The notes: a model not told the origin generated them from the letters alone. A DNA stretch of 64,000 nucleotides from Agriotes lineatus (GCA_940337035.1 OW679202.1:49741763-49805762); one strand, 5' to 3'; shown: positions 21,156 to 33,170, counted from the first letter of the stretch. Made by a program: numbers and translations.

Positions 21156-21480
21156 TACAGGGTGGCTCAAAAAAGTGTGGCGAATCCAACTTACTTTTTT
21201 TAAATGAAATGTCCTATATTTAGGTAACTTGAAAGTTTTGCATTGAAATGCTAATAATTTTATATTAAGTTGTATTGGTCTAATGCCAGTTGTTTTCGAG
21301 ATACATATCAACGATTTTATGCAAAACAATGCTGAATTTCAGGCGGCTGCTGTAAGAGAATTGAACTTGAATGAAGAAAAACCAAAAAAGTATACTTTTC
21401 GTGAACTACCTTTTCAGTGGAAAATGGTGGTTCTGGGTATTACTAACATACGTGGTGCTCAACATTAGCAAATTTAATAA
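21156..21480 (+). mobile_element. TACAGGGTG-ended repeat nested in the hAT element
   Basis: It starts with TACAGGGTGGCTCAAAAAAG at 21,156, the terminus shared with sequences at 14,222 and 33,154. A short frame follows (21,283-21,468, starting in MPVVFEIHINDF), which resembles the leader region often seen behind this terminus but has no motif that I can name. The right boundary is not visible. Confidence 0.4.
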
Positions 21481-22000
21481 GTTCGGTTTTTTTTTCAAAT
21501 GAAAAACCCTGCATGACTTTCTGAAAAGCGCTGTTAATGAGCTTTTTTTGATATGTTATTTCATACCTCTAAATTCAACTGTTTTGAGGCACTTAACATG
21601 CTTCATTTCAAGAAAAACCGACAAAACACTTCTTGTTTTATATACGAATAGACAAGCCAAGTATATTTATTAAAATAACTAATATTAAAATGTATTTTTC
21701 GACTACCATGTCCTAAAGAAGGCTATTATTTGACACTTTCCATATGTCAATAGCATGTTGTTATTGCATACCATGCACTAAAAATATTATTGCACACATC
21801 TGTCACTTTATTGCACACTTACGTCAAAACTGTTTATTAAATGTGGTGAATTTTCAATTTAAAACAATGAAAGCATACCTAACATGATTTTTCAATTTGA
21901 AATGACATTGAAGTTTTGTAATCTCTTTTAGCATAAATATGTGGTAGTTGAAAATTATGTATGCAACTCGTGTCTAAAGCTTCTTTTTTCACTTGTGAGA

Positions 22001-22033
22001 TTTAAAGAATTCGCCTTCGGCTCATTCTTTAAA
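22001..22033. repeat. Hairpin inside the hAT element
   Basis: TTTAAAGAAT (22,001-22,010) and ATTCTTTAAA (22,024-22,033) are perfect complements around CGCCTTCGGCTC. Its role is unknown; it may mark a small fold-back insertion. Confidence 0.5.
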
Positions 22034-22088
22034 CTTTCACATGCATGCAAAAAAGTGGCACTTTAGCTACTCGTTGCATAAATAACTA

Positions 22089-22429
22089 TTAATTACTTTC
22101 ACATGTAATTTTTTTACCGAGAAAGGAAATATGCACGTTTTTCGGGGAACGTAAGGGTTCTCCAATAATTATTTTTTTCTTTAATTTAGAAAGACTCACA
22201 AGAAGATTATCAGTGCTGTCAAAATAAGTACCGATGTAGTTTGACCAACTTCCAATCTCCTCGGGAATAGAAGTGGATGCAGTTTCAGTTTCTGTGGAAT
22301 TTATTGACAAATCATCTGCTTTCTCTGGATTTTAAGCTTCTACCGTCTTATCCTCATTGCCATGAAGGGCAGTGGTGTTTGGTTTTTGTATAAAGGCGTC
22401 TAATGTTGTTTTTTAGAAGGTGGCGCCAT
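22089..22429 (-). pseudogene. N-terminus of a hAT transposase (ZMYM/TTF-type), frameshifted
   Basis: Read on the minus strand from the ATG at 22,429: MAPPSKKQ, then, after a one-base shift, LDAFIQKPNTTALHGNEDK, a stop, NPEKADDLSINSTETETAS and TSIPEEIGSWSNYIG. A short basic start with PPSKKQ, an acidic/serine stretch and then a Trp-containing block is how the N-termini of insect hAT transposases of the TTF/ZMYM group look. The following residues (from about 22,190) lose similarity, and the zinc finger, DDE and dimerisation domains are absent. It lies inside the hAT element and agrees with its orientation. Confidence 0.6.
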
Positions 22430-23079
22430 TCTAAAAAATTGAATAAAACAAAGAGAACAATGTGTCAATAACAATTTATAAAACCAGTTAGGAAATGCCT
22501 TATTTTGTGTAATGCTTATGATCTCTGTATAAATGTCAATTACTTGAAAATCAAGTGTGTACGTTTTCGCTTTCACGCGAAATGTTATAAAATAAGCATT
22601 GTTTTACATACGAGTACTTAACTCTAAAATTGAAATTTTGCAGGCTTTGGAAATTTTAAACTTTGACTAACTAGTTGTACAATTTAAAACAAACTACGAA
22701 AACATTATATCGTTAGAAACATTTCAAAATACGCCGATAACTATGCACGAGGTGTAGTTCACTGTTTTGTCTAGTGGAGACTGGTAAACACTAGACAGGT
22801 CACAGAACCGACATCGACGAGCGACGAAAACCTTACCAACGCTTGGGGGGGGGGGGGTTAATGCAAATTTGCGCCTATTAGAATTAAAAAGAAATGAATA
22901 ATGCTGAAAAAGCATTCGGCAAATTCAAATTTAAATTACGAGCGGATACTATAAGGGTGCGTTTTGTTAATAATTAAAACAAAGCAGTCAACTTTTTATC
23001 CAATTACATTTTTTAAGAGGCCCAAGGGGGTGTCGATTGATCCCATTGACACCCCCTTGGATCCGCCAGTGGGTAGACA

Positions 23080-24713
23080 TGTCAGAATCTTTCAAATTTT
23101 AAAGCTAAGAGCTTTGTTCAAATTTGTATTTACATTAGCGGATCTTTGTTTTTTGTTTTATGTTTGGTGGTCCAGGAGTATACACTTGGCTCAGCCAAGT
23201 AGGTATATCATTTCTGAACTGTAAGTGAATACTTACTACCTAATCAGTGGGTGTTACTAAATTGTGCTGTATTTATTGGAATACCATTGCAAAACAATAA
23301 TTTACAGACACTGAAATTGTGCAACTGTGTAAAATCGATCAAGTGAAGAAAAAATAAATAACCCTGATAGTGATCTATACAGTGTTGACAACCTTTTGAA
23401 ATTGAAATTCCGTACCAGTCAGGTAAAATTTCCCTACTAGCGCTCGCCATTACCGTACACATATAAAAAAAATTAAAAGGGATAGTACTTTTCGTATATG
23501 TAATATAAAATATATTTCTGACCCGAATTTGACATTTTCTGTCGCTTGTTAGGGGATTTTCTGTTAGCAAAAATAGACGTTTGGCCCCGTAGTTGGTTTC
23601 CAAAGGCATGGGACTCCCGTTGCCATTAGAGACAGGTGGCAATATGATTAATAACAAACCAACTAGCATCCAGTGTTTTATATTTAAACACCTTTTAATG
23701 CAGCTGAATACAAGAGATAGTCTTATTATAAAATGTAAAAGTCTCGAAAACGCATATGTATAACTTTGGAGTAAAGTGAAATTACCACCTAGTAATACAA
23801 ATAGCTATTTCTACTTTGATGTCATGATGTGATTACTACAACACCGAAAACAATGCTACATATAGTCTATTAGAGCACTGTTTTTCTATTATTGTTTTTT
23901 TTCTGAACATTAAAACAGCTCACCTCGCTTTAGTAAACTGACAGATTGTCACTTTTATGAAATGTGCAAATTAAAAAGTTTTTGATAATTTTTATGCAAT
24001 AATAATAAGAGGCATTGGAGCACTCGCTTCATTAAAGCACTCTCCAGTGACTCGTCATGACCCAAACACACTCGTGCTACCACGGCAGGCTCGCCTATTA
24101 AACTAGTATAAGAATATACTTCACGATTGGGAGTAGAAATCAGTTTCTGTGTTTTATAAAAGGTGTGGCAGAAGTAACACATGTTTTCCTTAGAGAGCAA
24201 AAATCAATACTTATTTTCATTATAAAAAATATAAGAACAATGTAAAACATGTGTGTTGTCATAGTATTTATAATATAAATACAATTCAAAGGCTACTAAA
24301 TATTTCAGTATAATTCCGACTGACTGTAATTCCTGTTTCTTGTGTTTCTACTCCCTGTCGTGAAAAGAAAACAGTAAGTATATACACGGCAGGAGAAAAT
24401 GCCATTTTTCCTCTTGTATTTGTAACCCTTGAGCTTCAAACTTACACTGTGGAAAAATCATACTTTTTTCTCCCTTGATGAATAATGTACTATTATTTCA
24501 TTTTTGAACCATAATGTTCTTTTTTACCCCTCAATAGCGGACGTAATATGGCTTCTATGGCCCTAGGGCCTATAAAGTTCCTAAATAGTATAACAAACGC
24601 CAACAATGTAGTACACCAACAATTTGCAGAGAAACCATACCTCACCCAAAAATTTACAGCGCCAGTACAACGATCATGCAGTAGTCTATAGCCAAAATAC
24701 TGGCTTAAACTTA
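23080..24713. other. Unassigned AT-rich stretch
   Basis: A 141-codon minus-strand frame (23,244-23,669) has no recognisable motif and lies in AT-rich DNA; I regard it as likely chance. No repeat structure was seen. Confidence 0.45.
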
Positions 24714-24888
24714 TCCTAGCGGTTAAGATAGGCTGGATTTAATTTTAAAATAATTTTGAGCATCTTTGAAAACCCCCAAATTTACTTTTTAATTTTTTTA
24801 GAATTTTTTTTTTGGAATATTTGGTTTTGTTTTTGAGGATGCTAAAAACGATTCTGTAATCTAATTCAGTCTACCTTGATCGCTAGGA
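24714..24888. mobile_element. Small fold-back element (MITE-like)
   Basis: TCCTAGCG at 24,714 and CGCTAGGA ending at 24,888 are inverted. Similarity between the two halves extends about 70 bp inward (TTAAGATAGGCTGGATTTAA against the complement of TTAATTCAGTCTACCTTGAT), so the whole 175 bp folds back on itself with roughly three-quarters pairing. No clear target duplication. Confidence 0.6.
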
Positions 24889-26112
24889 TCCTTTTAGGAA
24901 AATTCACATTTTTAATCGATTATAGTAGGTGGACATGCAAAGGTGGAAATAATCCAAATAGATAGCTTGATTCCACTGGCGTAACTCTATGTGTGCTATG
25001 TGTGCAATGGCACACTGGCGTTGCGCGCTCAGGGGTAGTAAAAACACTAAATGTATTTAATATAATTTTAAATGTAATTGCAATTCGTAGGAGTATAAAT
25101 AAGTACATCGTGTCGCTCTTACCTGCTGTAAAATTTCTTTAGCCCTTAGCGTTGATACCCCCTACTTTTCTTAAATTTTCCGGTTTTTTTGAAAATCCTG
25201 TGATAGCTCCGTTAAGTAAGACATTTTTCTTAATGCTTCGGTGCGAAAAAGATGTAACAATAACTCTTAAATATTTGGGCTCAAGTACAATAGATTATTT
25301 CCTGTTTTGTAATTCTAAAATCGTAGTTCTAGTTGATTGTTTATTTTACATTTACTTTTCGTTTAGATGATTTACAAAATTATATAATAATAATAATATA
25401 TATGTCTTACTAGTACATTATTTGTTGTTTATACTTGCGATACGGAAAATATAAACGAGTCCATAACAACCAGGGCATTATGAGCGGAAATTATAATGCT
25501 GTCATTATAATTCATAACGCCCGCTCATGCGGACACAAGTAAGACATAAAATTTTGTATGTACGACGGGAATTACTTGATATTTCTGCTATCGGGCGATT
25601 TACAAACCCTCGGGCCAAAGCCTTCGAGCTTGTAAGCTTCTCGCCCTCGGACGGCATAAACATCTTCATAATGTCGGTGGTACATAAATAACTAAAATAA
25701 TCTTTCTCGATTTTCAAGTTATTCCATTTTTATTTTGTAACTTTTTTATTAGACAATGCGATATTTTCGGAAAATTGCAATAATGGAATGACATTGTCGA
25801 TTTTATGTTATCGAGCTGTTATATTAAAGCCCCGTAATGAACAAATAAACATGCATCACCATTAATAATAGACATATGTATTATTCTTATGTCTGCAGGT
25901 GATCCTATATTGTGTGATTGGACAATTAGTGCCAAGAGGTTTATGCAACAACTATAGAACTCTTTTGACAAATTTTAACCAAAGTCCATACTGTACTGGA
26001 AGCCCATGATCTGTGCAAAATGGCACCACCCCCGCTTTCATATTTGAACAATAGTGATAAAAAAAAATTTGTGAATTAAGCCCACATTTAAAATTCCATT
26101 ATTCTAAAGAAA
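24889..26112. other. Unassigned, with one inverted repeat
   Basis: GGGCATTATGA and ATTATAATG (25,473-25,499) pair with CATTATAATTCATAACGCCC (25,503-25,522), forming an interrupted palindrome. CACTGGCGTAACTC near 24,975 resembles a hAT end but has no partner. The 70-codon minus frame at 25,505-25,717 overlaps the palindrome and has no motif. Confidence 0.4.
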
Positions 26113-26155
26113 ATGGCATTTAAAGTATATTTGTATTTGTGGTTATTTTTATTTG
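26113..26155 (+). CDS. Candidate first coding exon encoding a signal peptide
   Basis: An ATG in good context (AAAATGGC) opens 14 codons plus one base, MAFKVYLYLWLFLF, and runs straight into a consensus donor (G followed by GTAAGTAATT at 26,156). A short basic start then a run of hydrophobic residues is exactly a secretion signal, and many insect secreted-protein genes start with such an exon. I found no second exon downstream; the region soon becomes repeats. In AT-rich DNA a hydrophobic reading is easy to obtain by chance, so the evidence is weak. Confidence 0.25.
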
Positions 26156-26762
26156 GTAAGTAATTTTGTTTAATTTGTTTTAAGGTTATGTTTGCATACA
26201 CTGATTGCCATCGTGTTTCCATTAATGCAATGTATTTTAATTTCATATATTTTGCTATAATTTTTTTGTACTATGGAAGTAAACATTATTATTATTATTG
26301 TCATTATTGTTAACTTGTCAGTCCAACATTTGTGATTAACTCGTCTGACAACGACATTATTCAAAATGTACAAAAATCATATGAAAATGACCTTGATAGA
26401 AATTATCTATTATCTATTATATACACCTTATTTTTTTGTTACTACTCACACTACCTGTAACCACTGCATCAACCGAAGGTTATTTTTGAAGCTGAAGGTA
26501 GAATAAAATGGGAAAATCTCGTTTTAAAGACGTTCCATTTCGAAAAAGTATTACACATATTTGCAAGATAGAAATTCAGAAGAATAGAGCTACATAATAG
26601 AGTAGTTAGTATTTCCAGTTGTGTATAGTTAGAATTAGGCAGCAGTGTAAAGTACCTATAGTAGTTATTATGTTCGTTAATTCTACGTTGCGTTCCATGT
26701 TTCGGTTTCTTTGCTGTTTTATTTTAGTTTATCGTTTTCGTTTTGTCAGTAAATAATCAATA
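26156..26762. other. Unassigned stretch
   Basis: AT-rich with an imperfect ATT run near 26,285. No second exon matching the candidate signal-peptide exon was found. Confidence 0.4.
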
Positions 26763-26960
26763 AATATCGAGAGATCCAAAAAAAACTGTTTCTCAGCAGG
26801 CTGTGGAATGAAAAGTCACGTCTTTACTTGTGTCAGCTGGAATCCACTACATAAAATCGTTGGTTTCTTTGTATCTTTGGTCACTAGCTCCTGCGACGAT
26901 ACTGGACCGATTAAGCTCTAGGATAGCTTAAAATGTTGCTAATTGTTAGACTTGAAGCAA
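26763..26960 (+). repeat. Dispersed repeat R, copy 1
   Basis: It starts AATATCGAGAGATCCAAAAA and contains GCAGGCTGTGGAATGAAAAG and TGTATCTTTGGTCACTAGCT. About 200 bp match copy 2 at 27,694 closely, in the same orientation. A third, inverted copy lies at 28,235-28,310 and a short fourth piece (GCAGGCTGTGGAAT) at about 31,305. Confidence 0.8.
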
Positions 26961-27052
26961 CTAAAAACACAACTTTTTTTCACTTGAAAGTTTTGCGTAT
27001 CTTGCTTCGTTTTTGAGGAAATAAATTTGAACCATTTTTTTACAAATTTTAA

Positions 27053-27171
27053 CACCCTGTATTTCGAAAATGAAGGGTTGTTGGACATACGTTTATAAAG
27101 CAAAAAAGGTTTGTTTTGATGTCCTCTACCACCCGTAAAAGTTTGTCGGTATATTTATGGAACACCCTGTA
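27053..27171 (-). mobile_element. Paired CACCCTGTA termini
   Basis: CACCCTGTA at 27,053-27,061 and again at 27,163-27,171 are complements of TACAGGGTG. A 60-bp block ahead of the second one (GATGTCCTCTACCACCC to TATTTATGGAACACCCTGT) is repeated at 27,613-27,674 with ACTCCGTGT in place of ACCCTGT, 490 bp away. These look like remnants of one family of inserted elements. Confidence 0.5.
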
Positions 27172-27693
27172 TATATTAGCTCAATAAAAAAATGTAGAAT
27201 ATTTTTCTAAATAAACAAAAAGGATGAATCGATGCTCCCGAGTGCGTTATTTGACATACATGAAGAAGAAGCACCTTACTTGATTAGTTTTAAACCCATT
27301 TAGAACCATCGAAACTTCCAGAGGGACTTGATCAGAGATTTCTTATATACTTAGACACAGTACCGAATATGTGGGGCGTAGCAACGTGCTTCAACATTTA
27401 AAAATACCGTTAGTTCTTACCATATGCGATTTTCTGAAACTAGAGAAAGGTCCCAAAATAACTGATGCTTTCAAAAATCCGTTAACATTATTCCAAAATG
27501 ATCTCTATTTAAAAATAAAATACAAAATCAAGCACAAATTGCTCGTATAATTGCAGTCACTAGAAGGAATCTAAGATGGCTCCCAAAAGAATTTGTTTGT
27601 CAAACAAAAAATTTTTGTTTTGATGTTACCTACCACCCTAAAAATTTGTCGGTATATTTATGGAACTCCGTGTATGTTATTATTTTAATAAGA

Positions 27694-28310
27694 AATTATC
27701 GAGGGATCCAAAAAAACTGTTCCTCCGCAGGCTGTGGAATGAAAAATCACGTCTTTACTTGTGTCAGCTGGAATCCACTACATAAAATCGTTGGTCTCTT
27801 TGTATCTTTGGTCACTAGCTCCTCCGACGATACTGGACCGATGAAGATGTACGATGGCTTAAAATGTTGTTAATTGGTAGACTTAGATCGTAGGCCGGTT
27901 GTTTTTTTCAAAAAAGGTTTTAATTAGATTGTTTAATTAGCATACTAAGCGTAGCTCAGGTGATTCATTATATAGCGCTACAGCATCGCGTCGTTCAACA
28001 AAGTTCCGTAGTTCGGTGGTAGAATGCTCGCCTGCCACGCGGGCGACCCGGGTACGATTCCCGGCCAGTCCATCTTTTTTTTAAATTTATATTTAATAAA
28101 TCTCTCCTAAATTTGCGAACCGAAGCGTAACTCGGGTGATTCACTAGTTAAATAATAATTAAACGTCATTTTTAGGAACAGAAATCTTTTAACAGTCTGA
28201 CAGATTCGTATAGAAAATGACAACTAATTATTATCTGACACAAGTAAAAACGTGACTTTATATTCCACAGCCTGCCGAGGAACCGTTTTTTTTTTGGATC
28301 TCTCGATATT
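27694..28310. mobile_element. Inverted-repeat element enclosing a tRNA-Gly-like sequence
   Basis: The left arm (27,694-27,768, repeat R copy 2) and right arm (28,235-28,310, repeat R inverted) are about 75 bp each and pair closely, from AATTATCGAG / CTCGATATT at the tips to the ACTTGTGTCAG block. Between them, a further 20-bp near-direct repeat (AAGCGTAGCTCAGGTGATTC near 27,947 and a variant near 28,123) flanks the tRNA-like sequence at 28,002-28,072. No protein is encoded. The structure resembles a MITE that carries, or was built around, a tRNA pseudogene. Confidence 0.6.
28002..28072 (+). pseudogene. tRNA-Gly(GCC)-like pseudogene
   Basis: The length (71 nt), D arm (GTTC/GAAT), anticodon arm (CTCGC-CTGCCAC-GCGGG, anticodon GCC) and T-stem (CCGGG/CCCGG) are those of tRNA-Gly. 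The acceptor strands (AGTTCCG and CCAGTCC) pair at only two positions plus a wobble, and the T loop reads TACGATT instead of TTCGATT. A T-run that would end polymerase III transcription follows at 28,075. The broken acceptor stem argues against a working tRNA; a promoter could still be active. Confidence 0.7.
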
Positions 28311-29531
28311 AACATTAAAGAGTAGCCTTCTTTGCTTATTGAAGAAAAGTAAATTGAAAGGAACAGCCATTTGCTCGAACACGGGCGCCATGTGGTGTAG
28401 TTACTCTACTGCCCCCTTAAGGTGCTATTCAAATCACCAACATTCCAAATCACTATGCTTAAGAATACAGAAGATATTTAGGTGTATTCATTTTTCGTGA
28501 AACACGCTGTATGAACTATGTAATGAAAAAGGTTTCACTTGGAACCTTTCAATTTATATTGGAAAAAAATTCAACCAATTATGGTAAAATACCTCCGCCT
28601 CTGAGAATATGGTCTCGAATTTAGTGGGAAATATTCTAAATGTAGGCAGAAGCATTTACTTTGATAACGTATATACAAATAATAGTAAATGTTCTTATTC
28701 TTGCTAAATGTACAAGTATATTACAAGTATGTTTCAAGGAATTTGCCAGTAATTGTAAGTGTTCATGTAGCTCTTATAAAAGATTAGCTTTTAGGATTTT
28801 AGACGAATATCATTGAGAGGACATCAAGGAGTTCTTAATATACTTTTTAAGACTTGTAACTCACGTTTTTGTAGTGACACAGCAGTTTATTTAGAACATT
28901 TGCAACTTGGTAACTAAAGGATTATTTAAAATGTGCGTGCGGTATTTAGCAATCAGTAGATTTAATGCTATGCAGTTCTAAAGTTGACCTTCTTAGATAA
29001 ATGTCAATGCTAATTGCCAATTTGTTTCTATTAATTTATAAGACACCAATTTTTTTTTCTAATTCCGAATGTACCTACATATACTGCTCCACAATTGAAC
29101 TGGACCGTTTGCATATATTGGTGCAATTTTTAAAAATATTTTCCGAAAGAGCAGTCATGGCATTTTTAGCAACCTTTCATGATTGTGTCACTATAAAAAG
29201 CATTTCTTTTCATAATTTGGTTTAAAGAAAACTAAGTCCATTAATAAAATATTATCATTTTAAAATTTTGAATTTTTCCCAAATGTTGATAGCACATTGC
29301 ATACATTGCATACATTGCCAAATCGTTGTCAAACATTTTTAAACGTTCCGAAGAGACTCAAAGAACTATTCATTAACCTTTTTTGTGATTCCTCTTATTT
29401 TTATGAAATATAGTTTTTTTATAATTTTATTATTTTTTAATTTTATTAATATGATTTTGATAATTCTTCAGTTGATATTTGAGAATAGTGCAATTAAATA
29501 TGCTTAATATGAGTATACTATAAAACAAAAG

Positions 29532-29535
<4 letters not shown>
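28311..29535. other. Unassigned AT-rich stretch
   Basis: No recognisable gene. A 74-codon plus frame (29,001-29,225) lacks any motif. Confidence 0.45.

Positions 29536-29569
<34 letters not shown>
29536..29569. repeat. (TA)n microsatellite
   Basis: An uninterrupted TA dinucleotide run of about 34 bp. Confidence 0.95.
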
Positions 29570-29571
<2 letters not shown>

Positions 29572-32500
29572 GACGTAATGTAATAAATACAATTTTTATG
29601 GGTGGTCCAGTTCATTTGTGGAGCAATATATAACGTAGACATGCCCTTTCTAACCTAATTGTATTATTAACATTCACATATGGTCTACAAACTACATTAC
29701 AGTAATTTGGATGGGACAAGACTAGAGCACCGCACAATTGAATTTTAATTTTTGTCGGTAAAATGTTTCTATAGGGATATACCTATATTTTAATTTGTAA
29801 TCGATAGCTAAACTTAAACTTTTACTACATTTAATAACAAAACCGGTTGATTATTTCAACAGAGGTACAACTGAACTACGAATTCGATTCTGTCCAAAAG
29901 ATTGGGTTGGTCTTGGAAGAATTAATGATAATTAGTGAACGATCTTTCAGTGTGTGAATAATACTTTCTATATCTATTTCACACGAAAACATGCCAACGC
30001 TACCTCATTAACATAAAAAAATTAATTTGAGTATCATCTGCATTCTGGGTGACCGCTACAGAATTTCAAAGCTTTACACAACATAAAAGTGTAAATTGTA
30101 AATAATAGTGTTCCCAATGTTGAACCCTGAGATACACCTGATTGAAGTGTAAGCAACTTAGAGGTAGCATTAAAAGTTTCTAGACTTTCTTTTCTCTATT
30201 GTAAATATCATTTAAACAAATTTATTGCCGTTTCCCCAAAACAAAGGCATTCAACCCATGGCTGCGAGGGATAATATTTTTGTAATCTACGATGTTTAAA
30301 ATAGTTTGACTTAGCCACATATAAGTAGGCTTATCATGTGTCTCAGTTGGACCGGGATCTGCCTCCCCCCCCCCTCCCGTGTCCTGGCCGGTCCAATATT
30401 TTGGTACCGGCCAAAAGTTATAATAAATAGGTTGCTATTTGAATTTTCTCTTTAGTGTTCACTAGAGACAAAATATTCAAATCTTCAGTACGTCAGTAAG
30501 GAGAGGATAGCCACTTCAAAATAACTTGTCCGGGATTACACAATTTGAAGTTTATTAATTTCTTGACACTTCAAAAAATTGCATACTCACTTAAGTATTA
30601 GATTTCTAAGTTATTTAAAAATAGTTAATTTCTGCGTAAGTGAAACATATTAATGCGACGAACGCACAAGGTCTGCCGGTCAAAATTCTAAATGTGGCCA
30701 TTATTTTCTATTTCAAAGTAACTTCTCAGGTGCATAATAAATAACGCGAAAGAAATTGTGCGTACCCGAAAGTTTTCTTTAGTTCAGGATAACATGATTA
30801 GTTTATGTAATAACGTCCAAATCATTATTTCCTGAAAATTAAAAAAAAATAGCTTTCTACTCTATGTATATCACACTTGTTTGTGAAAGAGGTGTGACTT
30901 AAGTTAAGTAAGGTGCCCATAGAACTGACAAGCCTAGATTGTAAAAACGTGGCTCACAGTCTTTTTAAACGATGTTTATTAAAATATTGAATTAAAAAGC
31001 TTCATTGCCTTTAATGTAGTTCCTGTTACCATTCTTTATTATAAACATTGAGTGCGAAGTTCGCCTGTCAATATGAGAAAGTATGGCTGAGACTGGTAAA
31101 CTGCGTAACAAACGAAAATAAGTAATTATTTTTTAAGTAACTTAATTGATAACAAAACATAATTTTTATCTTTAGGCTAGTCGAACAAGCAATCAGCTGA
31201 AAATGGGGTATTTTATCAACTTGACAAAGCCTACAGCTATAGCTTATATGTAATGAGTCAGGTAGCTTTTGTAATGGTTAAAAAGTGTGTTGTAATTTGC
31301 CTTAGCAGGCTGTGGAATAAAAAACCACGTTTACTGGATTCAGAAAATGTTTATAATGTCAATTGCAGGTGATGTGAATTGAACAAAGCTGAACTACGGT
31401 AATGATCATAACAATTGTTGAAAATGTCTGTTTTCTTCCTCCGAACAACTTTGAAGTCGCCTTTTCATTCTTTAAAAAAATATTGTAATAATTCAAGTGG
31501 TTGTTAATTTCTTGAGCTGTTTCTTTAGTTCTAAGTTTCAGTTCGTTTGAATCGTTATTCCGATTCTTAAAAATTGATTTTTTCAAATTTGGGCCATAGA
31601 AACAAGTCAAAACAATCATATTACAAGAACGACGAGGCCGGGGTGCCACCAACGTAATTGTTTAACAATTTGCTAATCTAAGTTGGAATATCTGGTGTTC
31701 GCAGCTTACATTGAAGGGAGATATCCCAAAAATAAATTTATCAGGCTCAGGCTTTTTCGAAAACTAAATCAAGATAGCGCCAAAATCTACAAACTAGCAA
31801 GCATTCAGATGTAAATTTACTTAGCGATCCTTCTCCAATCCCAAGAGATACTGACTTATCAAAAACCATATCAACAACGCTATCTTCACGTAGATACACC
31901 ACATGGTATTTTTCCCGTGTAACTAACCAAGAATGACGATATGAGAAAATAACGGGGATACAGCAACCACTCAATTACAAAAAATCTCCGAAAATTTCAA
32001 TGATTTGTTTTTACAAACTCAGGCCGGTAGCTCTTTAATTGAAACAAAAGGAAACTGATAAGTTGAAAGTGAAAGCCGATAAGCCGTTTCACCCCCGAAC
32101 AAACTAACTCTAGCAAATTCTAACCGCAGAAGAAAGTCACTAAGCAAGCGCGCTAGAACTCACGGTAACAAAACGAATAGCTTTGTGAAATAAAGTAGAT
32201 GGTACGTAAAATCTAATAGAAAACGCCTGAAAAGCTAAAACAGCACGAGATATCACTCGCAGATCGATCAGATAAGCCAAATAATATAATAACGGGAATA
32301 ACGTTGCAAATAGTCACACCAGTGAGACAAGAAACACTGTCCAAGACAGAGATTTCGTTTCGGTAAATTTACTGAAAATCCCTAACGGCATACGAGTATA
32401 TTCCTAAAGTACAAATCATCAACACAGACACCTTATGTGAAAATGGTAAATATGTAAATTACCAGAGTTAATTAATCAAAATAACGCTTTCAGAGGAGCC

Positions 32501-32916
32501 TAAGAAACCAGGAAACATCACATTACTCGGGGAGGGAGAGTTAAGTTAAACTACAAATTGAGGCTCTTGATTTTTAAGCAACGTTAATCTATTTACTAAA
32601 ATATTGCTAGATACAGCTGTAGTTTGCTATTTACAATATTTATATCAAGTAAATGTTTATTTGTTATGTATATGTAATGTTTTTAAAAACACGCTTTTTA
32701 AAATGCTATGTGATTTAAGAAACTAAGTAGACATAACATCGGTTTCTAAACGTTAATTCAGGCCGCACCGATTAAATTTTAAATACTTGTGTTTAATACA
32801 GAACATAAAATCCGACTTTAAACTGTTCCAACCCAACACGTTTCAATGGTCCACATATCTATATTAACCTTTATAGCACGAATGGTGATGCAGGTGCACA
32901 TAGTTATCTCCTTTTT
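29570..32916. other. Long unassigned stretch
   Basis: AT-rich with a C run at about 30,365. Around it GGACCGG/CCGGTCC and TGGCCGGT/ACCGGCCA (30,349-30,415) make overlapping inverted repeats. A scrap of repeat R lies at about 31,305. Minus frames at 31,359-31,652 and 31,747-31,974 have no motif. Confidence 0.45.
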
Positions 32917-33170
32917 ACTTCCACCGTCTAAAAGGCGAAGGAAGTATAGTAATCGTAAAAAATCACCTTTCCAGATTTCTTCACATGTTCACGTTCGGAG
33001 TCCCTGGATGACTAAAAACATTTTTGCTTAATCCCATCTGTCTGTCTGTCCATCTGTTGGTGGTACAGCTCAAAAACTATTTTTTGTTGGATGAAGATAA
33101 TAGTTTGCTTGCAAGTTAGATGTTTACCTGGCATATACTTCCGGTCAAATATATACAGGGTGAGCAACTT
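32917..33170 (+). mobile_element. GACA-containing element, copy 3 (reversed, truncated)
   Basis: This is the complement of the right part of copies 1 and 2. It starts with the terminal hairpin ACTTCC-ACCGTC / GGCGAAGGAAGT (32,917-32,947), then AATCACCTTTCCAGATTTCTT, TCTGTCTGTCTGTCC (the GACA run reversed, near 33,037) and the TATATACAGGGTGAGC block at 33,150. The tRNA-like head is missing, so it is truncated. Confidence 0.65.

Larger units (their letters stand above)
20698..23071 (-). mobile_element. hAT-family DNA transposon with 8-bp target duplication
   Basis: GGTAGACA occurs immediately left (20,690-20,697) and right (23,072-23,079) of this 2,374-bp stretch. The inside ends are inverted: TAGGCGGATCCAGAG then AAGGGGGGTCAA on the left, and the complement of CACTGGCGGATCCAAGGG and GGGGTGTCAA on the right. 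An 8-bp duplication with CAnTGGCGGATCC-type ends is typical of hAT elements. The right subterminal part also holds a perfect 13-bp hairpin (23,022-23,034 with 23,048-23,060). Inside, on the minus strand, is the N-terminus of a hAT transposase (22,089-22,429); the catalytic and dimerisation domains are missing, so the copy is dead and rearranged. Two G runs (21,050-21,062 and about 22,843-22,857) lie within it. Confidence 0.75.

Noticed and set aside
23244..23669. 141-codon minus-strand frame
   Set aside because: No domain, signal or repeat element recognised; composition like the flanks.
24970..25035. hAT-like end CACTGGCGTAACTC
   Set aside because: No matching inverted end or target duplication could be found nearby.
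28002..28072. Functional tRNA-Gly gene
   Set aside because: The acceptor stem has at least four unpaired positions and the T loop is altered; kept only as a pseudogene.
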